The notes under the pieces were generated by a model. It did not search any database. It was not told where the DNA came from and saw nothing but the letters and a program-made list of their open reading frames with translations. This document shows, piece after piece, positions 1-6,634 of a stretch of DNA of 13,491 nt. The translations under genes were made by a program, and so were the position numbers. Location: positions 39,174 through 52,664 of the forward strand of contig DEDL01000020.1 of the NCBI GenBank assembly GCA_002349525.1. The letters run 5' to 3'. The stretch is from Lachnoclostridium sp. UBA2905. GTDB taxonomy: Bacteria; Bacillota; Clostridia; Lachnospirales; Lachnospiraceae. Positions within the stretch are counted from its first letter, which is position 1. Each line of letters begins with the position of its first letter.

Positions 1-9
1 ATCACAAGT

Positions 10-15
10 CTCCTT
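10..15 (-). promoter_or_regulatory. Ribosome-binding site of a gene leaving the left edge
   Basis: Read on the minus strand, AAGGAG at 15-10 is followed by ACTTGTGAT up to the window edge. A GTG at 5-3 (4 nt spacing) or an ATG beginning at position 2 (7 nt spacing, if the next base fits) would be the start codon. This suggests that a minus-strand gene begins right at the left boundary, downstream of thiE. The coding part is outside the window, so its product is unknown. Confidence 0.5.
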
Positions 16-97
16 CTCTATGAGTTCACAAAATGAACCCGGTACCAGATTCAAATATGCTACTAAGACAAAACACATATCTAAATCCTATCCCTTC

Positions 98-128
98 AAA
101 AAAGGGGAAAACCAATGTTTTTGGCTTT
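98..128 (-). terminator. Possible thiE terminator
   Basis: On the minus strand an 8-bp stem (128-121 with 115-108, one G-U pair, 5-nt loop) is followed by CCCC and six T residues at 103-98, about 90 nt after the thiE stop. A second, bulged AT-only stem at 185-212 lies nearer the stop but has no T tract. The stem is short and AT-rich, so this is a tentative call. Confidence 0.4.
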
Positions 129-216
129 TGCAAACATAATATAAATTAATTATAACATATTTAATAATTTTTTCGAGATTTTACTTGCAATATTTTGTGA
201 ATATTTTAGCAACATT

Positions 217-876
217 CTATTTTACTATATCATCCAGTCTTTTTCTAAGTTTTTGTGTTGCCACGCATACATCATCTGCCCCGAAAATTGCACTTACTAC
301 TGCAACTCCTGACATTCCTGTTTCCTTTAATTGCAACACATTGTCATAGGTCACACCACCAATTGCCACAACCGGAATCGACACCGCCTCGCATATTGCC
401 TTAAATGTTTCATGTGGAAGACTTCCCGCATCCTTTTTCGTACCGGTTGTAAACACAGCACCTGCTCCAAGGTAATCAGCCCCTGCATTCATTGCCTGAA
501 CAGCTTCCACCACCGAATGAGCTGAAGCTCCTATTATTTTGTCAGGTCCAAGTATTTTTCTGGCCTTGTCAACCTCCATATCATTCTGCCCCAAATGAAC
601 TCCATCAGCACCTGATTTTACTGCAATTTCCACATTATCATTTATTACAAATGGCACATTATATCTGTTGCATACTTCCTTAATCCTGACAGCCTCTTCA
701 TATATGCCCTCTGCATCCAGATTCTTTTCACGCAGCTGAATAAATGTTGCGCCGCCACGAATCGCCTTTTCAACCTCTTTTTCAAGCTTTTTACCTGCTG
801 ACAGATTGCTGTCCGTTACTGCATATAAGACCATGTCCTTCTTCAGATTATTATCAATATATTCTCTGTTTATCAT
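217..876 (-). CDS. thiE: Thiamine phosphate synthase ThiE
   Basis: ThiE couples HMP pyrophosphate to thiazole phosphate, giving thiamine monophosphate in the cytoplasm. The protein is a complete TIM barrel of normal length with family blocks in order: IQLREKN near the N-terminus, the INDN segment, GVHLGQND, the GASAHS block, the AGAVFTTGTKKD phosphate/substrate loop, VVAIGGV, and a C-terminal GVAVVSAI. The frame is open from a GTG at 885, but that codon overlaps the AGGTGA ribosome site (887-882). ATG at 876, 5 nt downstream of it, is therefore preferred, giving 219 aa. No other thiamine gene is in the window, and no TPP riboswitch signature precedes it, so regulation is not evident. It is transcribed divergently from the esterase. 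Confidence 0.93.
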   Translation of the reverse strand: MINREYIDNNLKKDMVLYAVTDSNLSAGKKLEKEVEKAIRGGATFIQLREKNLDAEGIYEEAVRIKEVCNRYNVPFVINDNVEIAVKSGADGVHLGQNDMEVDKARKILGPDKIIGASAHSVVEAVQAMNAGADYLGAGAVFTTGTKKDAGSLPHETFKAICEAVSIPVVAIGGVTYDNVLQLKETGMSGVAVVSAIFGADDVCVATQKLRKRLDDIVK

Positions 877-904
877 ATTTTTCACCTGCTATTTCTCACA
901 AATT

Positions 905-969
905 CAAGCAGAATCCGGCCTGCTTGTTTTCATTTATCCAATGTTAGCATAAATAACCATTTTTTGCAA
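905..969 (-). promoter_or_regulatory. Putative thiE promoter and leader hairpin
   Basis: On the minus strand a TTGCAA -35 (969-964), 17-nt spacer and TAACAT -10 (946-941) preceded by TG (extended -10) would start transcription near 934. The leader would contain a perfect 7-bp hairpin, CAAGCAG / CTGCTTG (927-905), before the ribosome site. The -10 is imperfect. No convincing promoter for the opposite-strand esterase was found in the same 886-1055 gap; a weak TTGTAT (1000) / TATAAC (1025) pair has 19-nt spacing. Confidence 0.4.
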
Positions 970-1055
970 AATTATAATGATGACATATTTTCAAATATAT
1001 TGTATTATATTCTTTGACATAATTTATAACCAGAGATTATAAGGGGGACCAGAAA

Positions 1056-2399
1056 TTGAAAAACAACAATTATATTAATGTCAAAAAGCTCTCATTTCTT
1101 ACTCTGTGTGCTGCTTTGACATGCACTTCATTTTCCACAGCAAACATCACAGATGCAGCAGCAAAAACTGCAAAACCTGCCGTAAAAAGTCTGTCTGTGT
1201 TTGTTGGCAATTCAAAAAAGATAAAGATCAAAAACAAAAAGAAAACTGCTGTCTATTCATATACCAGTTCTAAAAAGAAGGTGGCAGCTGTTTCAAAAAA
1301 GGGTCTTGTAAAAGCTCTTAAAAAAGGTACTGCAACTATAACCGTACGCGAAAAATATAAAAAGAAAACTAAGAAAATTGGTTCAGTAAAGGTGGTTGTA
1401 CGCAATATGTTAAAGGATAATACAATAACTGATAATAAACTCACACCTCCATCTAACAATACAGCTAACGAACCAGCTATTAATGCTAATGTGACCAATG
1501 CTCCTGTCACAACTCCTGCGGCAACTGCTGCACCTGTGCAAACTGCACCACCAACAGCTGCACCAACAAGAACTCCTCTTGTGTTAACCGACACTGATAC
1601 GCCATCCGGTTTTGATGTTAAAAAGAGTGGTATTGAATATGGAACTATTGAGAAAATTAAATATCATTCAGATACAGTCGGAACAGACCGTAATGCCAAT
1701 ATCATACTTCCACCTGATTTTGACCAGGCATCTGACACAAAATATCCTGTTCTTTATCTTTTCCATGGTGGAAATGGTGATGAGAATGACTGGCTCGACG
1801 GCAATCCTGCTGCCATATTAGGCAATCTTGTTGACGAGGGACTTACAGATCAGATGATAGTTGTTATGCCGAACTGTCGTGCAAGAGCCAATGACAAAAA
1901 GAACCCATCAGATTCTCTTTCGCATGAGCATATGGATGCATGGACTAATTTCCTTAATGATTTTAAAAATGATCTTATGCCTTACATAAATGAAAATTAT
2001 CCTGTATACACAGACAGAGAACATACTGCCATTGCCGGTTTATCAATGGGTGGACGTACTGCCTTATATCTTGGATTTTCACTGCCTGATAAGGTTTCAT
2101 ATATTGGTGCCTTCAGTCCGGCATACGGAATATTTGAATATGAAAACTGGGGACTCCATGAAGATGGCTATTTCACAGAAGATGAATTCAAATTCCCTGA
2201 GGAATATATGGATAATACAACCTGTATGATAATGAACGGCGATAGTGATTCCATGGTTAAAAAGGAACCTGAAAGATATCACAACGCCTTAGTTGAGAAC
2301 AATGTGAACCATTACTATTATACTCTTCCTGGCGCAGACCATAATATGGTTGCATGGAAAAATGGACTTTATAATTTTCTTAAAATTGTATTCAAATAA
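1056..2399 (+). CDS. Secreted esterase: Ig-like (Big_2) domain plus CE1-type alpha/beta hydrolase
   Basis: Probably an exported esterase acting on plant polysaccharide side chains (acetyl or feruloyl ester type). Residues 1-36 form a signal peptide ending near DAAA. Residues 42-117 are a very Lys-rich Big_2-like domain of the kind used for cell-wall or substrate association. Residues 118-180 are a Pro/Thr/Ala/Asn-rich linker. Residues 190-447 are an esterase D / CE1 hydrolase with the oxyanion segment LYLFHGG (233-239), nucleophile Ser330 in GLSMGG, a probable acid Asp396 or Asp398 in NGDSDS, and His429 in GADHN. The start is a TTG, supported by AAGGGGG at 1041-1047, 8 nt upstream; no better ATG precedes the signal peptide. 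It is monocistronic with its own terminator. The substrate cannot be read from sequence. Confidence 0.88.
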   Translation: MKNNNYINVKKLSFLTLCAALTCTSFSTANITDAAAKTAKPAVKSLSVFVGNSKKIKIKNKKKTAVYSYTSSKKKVAAVSKKGLVKALKKGTATITVREKYKKKTKKIGSVKVVVRNMLKDNTITDNKLTPPSNNTANEPAINANVTNAPVTTPAATAAPVQTAPPTAAPTRTPLVLTDTDTPSGFDVKKSGIEYGTIEKIKYHSDTVGTDRNANIILPPDFDQASDTKYPVLYLFHGGNGDENDWLDGNPAAILGNLVDEGLTDQMIVVMPNCRARANDKKNPSDSLSHEHMDAWTNFLNDFKNDLMPYINENYPVYTDREHTAIAGLSMGGRTALYLGFSLPDKVSYIGAFSPAYGIFEYENWGLHEDGYFTEDEFKFPEEYMDNTTCMIMNGDSDSMVKKEPERYHNALVENNVNHYYYTLPGADHNMVAWKNGLYNFLKIVFK

Positions 2400-2422
2400 G
2401 CTGACTTCATATTAGCTTATTT
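2394..2422 (+). repeat. Inverted repeat over the esterase stop codon
   Basis: AAATAAGCT (2394-2402, containing the TAA stop) and AGCTTATTT (2414-2422) are perfect 9-bp arms around an 11-nt loop. No T tract follows, so it is not a standard terminator; it may be a 3'-end stabilising hairpin. Confidence 0.5.
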
Positions 2423-2466
2423 CTTATTGGCTGATTTCTTACAAAATGACCTTTAAGTAAAATAAT

Positions 2467-2515
2467 TCCGGAAATAATGCATTCCACCAGATGGAACCCT
2501 TATTTCCGGATTTTT
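2467..2515 (+). terminator. Esterase terminator, probably bidirectional
   Basis: TCCGGAAATAA (2467-2477) pairs perfectly with TTATTTCCGGA (2500-2510). A second stem, TTCCA / TGGAA, lies inside the loop, and TTTTT follows. On the minus strand the same stem is followed by ATTATTTTA, so it can also stop the convergent aminotransferase/alarmone synthetase operon. Confidence 0.8.
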
Positions 2516-2520
2516 ATTGG

Positions 2521-2623
2521 CTTAATCATAAAATTTCTTTTTGAAATTTGGACAGCTTAACCATAAAGTTCTTTTTGAAATCTGGACACCTTAATCATAA
2601 AGCTCTTTTTGAAATCTTGACAA
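2521..2623. repeat. Three tandem 34-35 bp repeats from the 3' end of the synthetase gene
   Basis: Units at 2521-2555 (35 bp), 2556-2589 (34 bp) and 2590-2623 share CTTAA(T/C)CATAAA, CTTTTTGAAAT and GGACA/TGACA blocks. The third unit is the coding end of the minus-strand gene (encoding SRFQKELYD and the stop). The other two are extra copies of that gene end downstream of its stop, diverged at several positions. Confidence 0.9.
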
Positions 2624-3580
2624 ATGCTCGAAAGGAAGAATCTGTCTGCCTCTGAATAGTCCACAGCTATCATTAATAAGTGAATTATCCCTTGCAGCAA
2701 ACATATTTACATCAAGGTCCTTAAGTTCAAGACTCTGCAATCGACTCACTCTTTCATAGGCTTCATCAAAGACAATATTCTTTCCAACAGGTACTGCATC
2801 TCTTTTCGTACGCACAAGCTCCTGTCTTTTTTCATAGCCAAGATGATTTGCCGGACCAATCTCTGCATAATCATCCATATCCTTTGTTCTAAGCTGAAGC
2901 TCCACATAACACCCTGCCATCTCATCATAAAACGTTATATGAAGGGATCTGTAACCAAAATCTGTAGGATTGCTCACATAATCTCTGTAGTATGGCTTCA
3001 ATTCTTCATCAAGTCCTTTATATGAGCTAATTTCTTCAATCCCTGATTTTTCAGCACGGAAGCCACGCTCATTAAGAAACCTTGGCAAATGATTAGCTAT
3101 CTCGTAAAGATATTTCAGTTCAATCTCTTCCTTATTCATGCCATCTTTAACATGGCACTTAGGGAGGGCTATTACGATCCTATATGCAATCAGATCCCTG
3201 AAACAGTTAAGTTTATCCTTAATCTCTTTATTAGAAGGAAAACTATTATTTTTAATATAATAGTCATAAATATACTGAACAATATAACCATTGAACTTTT
3301 CCTCGGCACGAATAAGTGACTTAATTCGCCCCTTAAAATTAAAGGCCATATAAGGATATTCCTTCGTCATAAAACAATAAAACTCACGAATTCTCTGGGA
3401 CTGCGCCGTCAAGAAATCGTTATGTTCAAGCACGTCCTTTATCTGCTCCAGGAAAACACAATGAAGCTTGTCAATCTCATTGCCGGAAACACTTGATTCC
3501 TTTCTTAAATCTCCGGAATAGTTGTACAATATCCTTAAAATCGTATCTCCCGAATACAAATAATCATTTAATGTTATCAT
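2591..3580 (-). CDS. Single-domain RelA/SpoT (p)ppGpp synthetase
   Basis: Predicted cytoplasmic alarmone synthetase that transfers pyrophosphate from ATP to GDP or GTP. The 329-aa protein has the synthetase fold only: GRIKS (84-88) with a following Lys95, RDLIAYRI (128-135, equivalent to the RD..GxRI block), the YRDYVSNPTDFGYRSLHITF block (198-217), VELQLRT (226-232) and NHLGYEKR (245-252). There is no HD hydrolase, TGS or ACT domain, so it belongs with small alarmone synthetases, though it is longer than typical ones owing to an N-terminal helical region and a tail of about 70 residues. The ATG at 3580 is 6 nt from AGGA, which overlaps the TGA stop of the upstream gene; the 9-nt gap indicates one operon with the HTH-aminotransferase. 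Product specificity and activity are not provable here. Confidence 0.85.
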   Translation of the reverse strand: MITLNDYLYSGDTILRILYNYSGDLRKESSVSGNEIDKLHCVFLEQIKDVLEHNDFLTAQSQRIREFYCFMTKEYPYMAFNFKGRIKSLIRAEEKFNGYIVQYIYDYYIKNNSFPSNKEIKDKLNCFRDLIAYRIVIALPKCHVKDGMNKEEIELKYLYEIANHLPRFLNERGFRAEKSGIEEISSYKGLDEELKPYYRDYVSNPTDFGYRSLHITFYDEMAGCYVELQLRTKDMDDYAEIGPANHLGYEKRQELVRTKRDAVPVGKNIVFDEAYERVSRLQSLELKDLDVNMFAARDNSLINDSCGLFRGRQILPFEHLSRFQKELYD

Positions 3581-3589
3581 ATATTATCC

Positions 3590-5179
3590 TCACTGTTTAT
3601 AATAACTAAGGAAATCTCCCAACTTCTCCATTGCATCCTTAAGCACCTCAATACGTGGAAGATATACTACCCTGAAATGATCTGGCTGATTCCAGTTGAA
3701 TCCACCACCATGAATAAGCAGTAATTTTTTATCTCTTAAAAGATCCAGTGCAAACTTCTCATCATTTACAATATTGAACTTCTTAACATCAATTTTAGGG
3801 AATATGTAAAATGCTGCTTTTGGCTTAACTGCTGATATTCCCGGAATGTCGTTAAGGGCCTTGTATATATATTCACGCTGCTCATATACTCTTCCACCAG
3901 GAATTACATAATCATGTACACTCTGGTATCCTCCCAGTGCAGTCTGTACTATTGACTGCGCAGGAACATTTGAGCAAAGACGCATATTAGAAAGCATGTT
4001 GATTCCTTCTATATAATCCTTGGCAATGTTTTTATTGCCGCTTAAAACCATCCATCCGATTCTGTAACCGGCTATCATATGTGACTTTGACAGACCGCTG
4101 AAGGTAACACAGAAAAGATCTGGCGCCAAAGAAGCAATTGAAACATGCTCCTCGTCATCCATAACAAGTCTGTCATATATCTCATCAGAGAATATCATAA
4201 GCTGGTGCTCTCTTGCAAGCTCAACTATTTTTTCAAGGACTTCCTTTGGATACAAGGCACCTGTTGGATTGTTAGGATTAATGATTACTATAGCCTTAGT
4301 CTTATCAGTAATCTTCTTTCTCATATCATCGATATCAGGATACCATTCAGATTCCTCATCACATATGTAATGTACTGCCTTACCTCCCGCCAGAGTTACA
4401 CAGGCAGTCCAGAGTGGATAATCAGGTGATGGAACCAAAACCTCATCGCCGTTATCAAGAAGAGCTGACATACTAAGGTTAATAAGCTCACTTACACCAT
4501 TACCTGTATATATATCTTCTATTGAAAGATTAGGTATATTCTTAACCTGTGCATACTGCATTATAGCCTTTCTTGCAGAAAAAAGACCCTTTGATGCTGA
4601 ATATCCCTCACATTCAGTAAGCTGTCTCTGCATATCATATACAACCTCATCAGGTGTTCTAAAACCAAATGGAGCCGGATTTCCAATATTAAGCTTAAGA
4701 ACATTAACTCCACTTGCTTCCATTCTGTTTGCTTCTTCAACTACAGGTCCTCTTACATCATATAATACATTATCTAATTTTGATGATTTTTTAAATTCTC
4801 TCATGATATTGTTCCTTTCTTTTTCCGAAAAAATAATGGCATTACTGTTATTCCTTATGCTGCTCCCTGCCATATTATCTGCTATATTATCATTATCAAT
4901 TGAACTGCTCTTATCTATTGCACTACTGTTATCCATTTCACCATCATTTGTTATCATACTGTCAGCTGACCCCATCAGCCACTTAACATCAACCTCAAGC
5001 GCCTCCGCCAGAAATTCCGCCATCTTTGGTCTTGGAACTGACTTGCCACTAACATACTGACTTATCTGACTTTTACCAAGTTTAACATCTCTTTCCTTTG
5101 CAATGTTAATCAGGTCTACCTGTTTCATATTCTTATCAAGCATTGCCTGCCTGAATCTATCGGTAAACATGTTCGCCAT
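3590..5179 (-). CDS. XRE-type HTH fused to AlaA-like alanine aminotransferase
   Basis: Residues 1-70 are a Cro/cI-type helix-turn-helix (QVDLINIA, then KSQISQYVSGKSVP, and a closing ALEVDVKWLMG helix). Residues 71-125 form a Ser/Asn/Asp/Ile-rich low-complexity linker. Residues 126-529 are a complete class I PLP aminotransferase very like E. coli AlaA: KSSKLDNVLYDVRGP, NIGNPAPFGF (164-173), NPNNPTG (301-307), SDEIYD (331-336), Schiff-base Lys365 in FSGLSKSHMIAGYR, and carboxylate-binding Arg503. It likely interconverts pyruvate/glutamate with alanine/2-oxoglutarate. The ATG at 5179 has AAGGAGG 10 nt upstream. The promoter and a set of AGTTCA sites lie directly upstream, suggesting autoregulation. 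The layout resembles MocR regulators in logic, but both the HTH family and the aminotransferase type differ. Confidence 0.92.
   Translation of the reverse strand: MANMFTDRFRQAMLDKNMKQVDLINIAKERDVKLGKSQISQYVSGKSVPRPKMAEFLAEALEVDVKWLMGSADSMITNDGEMDNSSAIDKSSSIDNDNIADNMAGSSIRNNSNAIIFSEKERNNIMREFKKSSKLDNVLYDVRGPVVEEANRMEASGVNVLKLNIGNPAPFGFRTPDEVVYDMQRQLTECEGYSASKGLFSARKAIMQYAQVKNIPNLSIEDIYTGNGVSELINLSMSALLDNGDEVLVPSPDYPLWTACVTLAGGKAVHYICDEESEWYPDIDDMRKKITDKTKAIVIINPNNPTGALYPKEVLEKIVELAREHQLMIFSDEIYDRLVMDDEEHVSIASLAPDLFCVTFSGLSKSHMIAGYRIGWMVLSGNKNIAKDYIEGINMLSNMRLCSNVPAQSIVQTALGGYQSVHDYVIPGGRVYEQREYIYKALNDIPGISAVKPKAAFYIFPKIDVKKFNIVNDEKFALDLLRDKKLLLIHGGGFNWNQPDHFRVVYLPRIEVLKDAMEKLGDFLSYYKQ
4802..4817 (-). 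promoter_or_regulatory. Internal ribosome site and start for a free aminotransferase
   Basis: Inside the fusion gene, AAGGA (4817-4813) stands 8 nt before an ATG (4804-4802) that encodes Met126, immediately before the AlaA-like REFKKSSKL start. Initiation here would give a 404-aa enzyme, about the length of stand-alone AlaA, without the DNA-binding domain. Placement is seen directly; use is inferred. Confidence 0.55.
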
Positions 5180-5227
5180 ACAAAATGAACCTCCTTCCTC
5201 TTTTTCTTAGTCTAAATGATTTTCAAA

Positions 5228-5359
5228 AGTTCATTTTTATAATGAAATTATACTACCAAAAGAGCAGTAGTTCAAGTGGTTTTTCAAGAAAGTTCAATTT
5301 TGTCGTTTTAACACCCCATGTTTTATGCAGGAAGTTCAAGTATCTCTTTATAAAGTTCA
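5228..5359. promoter_or_regulatory. Phased AGTTCA operator array
   Basis: AGTTCA occurs at 5228, 5269, 5291, 5333 and 5354, all in the same orientation. Start-to-start distances are 41, 22, 42 and 21 bp, close to two or four helical turns, so all sites face one side of the helix. Sites at 5269 and 5333 share GCAG before and AGTTCAAGT; sites at 5228 and 5354 share AGTTCATTTTT. The 5269 copy overlaps the -35 box and the 5228 copy lies just after the predicted start. The likely ligand is the HTH domain of the downstream gene (inference). Confidence 0.6.
5247..5275 (-). promoter_or_regulatory. Promoter of the HTH-aminotransferase / alarmone synthetase operon
   Basis: On the minus strand TTGAAC (5275-5270), a 17-nt spacer and a perfect TATAAT (5252-5247) predict a start near 5240 and a leader of about 60 nt. 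The -35 hexamer is itself part of an AGTTCA repeat. Confidence 0.75.
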
Positions 5360-5421
5360 TTTTTCTTTTTATAACCTGACCTGCTATCGATGATATTGGC
5401 AATCAGCTATGTATCTTCCTA

Positions 5422-5482
5422 TTCAGGTCTAACGCATATGAAACCACTTGCCAAAGTGGGAGTCTTCTCGACTGAGGTAAAA
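5422..5482. repeat. Structured intergenic repeat, copy A (shortened)
   Basis: TTCAGGTCTAACGCAT at one end and AGTCTTCTCGACTGAG at the other match copy C (10923-11010), with a perfect CCACTT / AAGTGG hairpin at 5444-5459 between them. About 28 bp of the middle of copy C, including its first hairpin, is absent. It abuts the T tract of the bioB terminator. Confidence 0.8.
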
Positions 5483-5531
5483 AAACACGTACATATCAGA
5501 CATATATTATTCATCATCCGATATATACGTG
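5479..5531 (-). terminator. bioB terminator
   Basis: On the minus strand 5531-5520 pairs with 5497-5486 over 12 bp, including one G-U pair that would be an A-C mismatch in the opposite-strand RNA. The stem is followed by seven T residues (5485-5479). It lies about 80 nt after the bioB stop. Confidence 0.8.
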
Positions 5532-5573
5532 ACCAAAAATCCTTATGCAATTTTTATTATTTTACCTGCTTCT

Positions 5574-5615
5574 CTACACATGATTTATCATACATGCTTT
5601 ATTATACATGCTTTA
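5574..5615 (-). repeat. Three tandem 14-bp repeats starting at the bioB stop codon
   Basis: On the minus strand the units are TAAAGCATGTATAA (5615-5602, its TAA being the bioB stop), TAAAGCATGTATGA (5601-5588) and TAAATCATGTGTAG (5587-5574). They are exactly contiguous. Confidence 0.9.
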
Positions 5616-6575
5616 CTTTACTGTTCTTCCTATATTCTGCAACATTTTTCTGTCACTTTGTATAGTTGCTGCAGCTACTGTTGTAAGCATATTTCCGGTA
5701 ATTGTTGCAGAAGCACCTGATTTGAATGCCATCTCACCATCATTTTTCATAAGGGCTCTGCCTGCTGCAAGTCTTATGTCTGCTTCAGGATTAATATATC
5801 TGAACATTGCTATAGTACGAAGTATTTCATCCTCTGTAAGACTCTCAAGATTTTCAAGGGGAGTACCCTTTATAGGCATAAGCGCATTAATAGGAATTGA
5901 ATCAACCCCCACTTCTGCAAGACTTACAGCCATATCAATTCTGTCCTCCCAGCTTTCTCCCATTCCAATTATTCCACCTGAGCATACATACATTCCCTCT
6001 GCCTTAACCTTCTTAAGGGTTTCTATTTTCATATCGTATGTATGGGTAGAGCATATATTTGGAAAATTACGTCTTGAGGTTTCAATATTATGATGATAGC
6101 TTGTTACTCCAGCCTCATGAAGTCTGTGAAGCTGATCCGCACTTAAAAACCCCATTGAAGCACAAAGTTCAATATCACACTCTTTATTCATGCGTTCATA
6201 GGCCTTTATTGCCTTATCAAATTCTTCTCCTGAAAGAGCTCTGCCAGCGGTTACGATAGCAAATCTGTCAACTCCTTCTTTCTCATTGGTCTTACAGGCT
6301 TCCATAATCTTTTCTTCAGGAAGGAAATCATATACTTCACAATCTGTATGATTGTGGGCTGACTGGGCGCAGTACTTACAATCCTCGGGGCATCTTCCAC
6401 TCATTCCATTTATAATTGAACAAAGATCAACTCTGTCTCCAATACAGGCCTCTCTGATTTTGTCAGCTCCGGCACAAAGATCATTGAGATTACATGTCAC
6501 AAAAAAATCAAGATCATCTTCTCTTGAAAGTCTTTTTCCTTCAATAATTTCATCTGCTAATTTTAAAATATCCAT
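5613..6575 (-). CDS. bioB: Biotin synthase BioB, probably Type II (anaerobic)
   Basis: Radical SAM enzyme that inserts sulfur into dethiobiotin, the last step of biotin synthesis. The radical SAM cluster motif is Cys62, Cys66 and Cys69 in RCPEDCKYCAQ, followed by YHHNIETSRRNF (160-171), CSGGIIGMGE and the INALMPIKGTPL block. The position that is Cys97 in E. coli BioB, a ligand of the sacrificial 2Fe-2S cluster, falls in RFAIVTAGR and is Ala106. Cys138, Cys198 and Arg268 are kept, and additional cysteines lie at 28, 34, 44 and 52. This fits the Type II BioB described for obligate anaerobes, which carry an auxiliary 4Fe-5S cluster. A GTG at 6587 extends the frame, but it is part of the GTGAGG ribosome site; ATG at 6575, 6 nt downstream, is preferred (320 aa). 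No other bio genes are nearby. Confidence 0.93.
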   Translation of the reverse strand: MDILKLADEIIEGKRLSREDDLDFFVTCNLNDLCAGADKIREACIGDRVDLCSIINGMSGRCPEDCKYCAQSAHNHTDCEVYDFLPEEKIMEACKTNEKEGVDRFAIVTAGRALSGEEFDKAIKAYERMNKECDIELCASMGFLSADQLHRLHEAGVTSYHHNIETSRRNFPNICSTHTYDMKIETLKKVKAEGMYVCSGGIIGMGESWEDRIDMAVSLAEVGVDSIPINALMPIKGTPLENLESLTEDEILRTIAMFRYINPEADIRLAAGRALMKNDGEMAFKSGASATITGNMLTTVAAATIQSDRKMLQNIGRTVK

Positions 6576-6634
6576 ATTATACCTCACATAATTATTGTTA
6601 ATGATATGAGCAATCCGTTTTGCTTCCTGCTCAT

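Larger units (their letters stand above)
5180..5612. other. Intergenic region between bioB and the HTH-aminotransferase gene
   Basis: This 433-bp gap holds, from right to left in transcription order, the tail of the bioB stop-codon repeats, the bioB terminator (5479-5531), copy A of the structured repeat (5422-5482), five AGTTCA hexamers (5228-5359), a sigma-A promoter (5247-5275) and the ribosome site of the next gene (5190-5196). No protein-coding gene is supported on either strand. Confidence 0.8.

Noticed and set aside
905..931. Plus-strand terminator (CAAGCAG / CTGCTTG followed by TTTT)
   Set aside because: No plus-strand gene precedes it; it is better seen as a leader hairpin of thiE.
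1014..1043. TTGACA / TATAAG promoter for the esterase
   Set aside because: The -10 would overlap the ribosome-binding site and the transcript would start about 6 nt before the start codon, leaving no usable leader.
886..1055. TPP riboswitch upstream of thiE
   Set aside because: None of the conserved TPP-aptamer blocks (the CTGAGA and ACCTGA segments) occur on the minus strand; only a simple 7-bp hairpin is present.
1253..1594. Minus-strand frame opposite the esterase, and other long antisense frames such as 5608-6093, 7159-7590 and 10114-10557
   Set aside because: They are mirror frames of well-supported genes, with low-complexity or membrane-like composition caused by the opposite strand and without ribosome sites.
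6576..6587. bioB start at GTG 6587
   Set aside because: The GTG is part of the GTGAGG ribosome site, and no other ribosome site lies before it.
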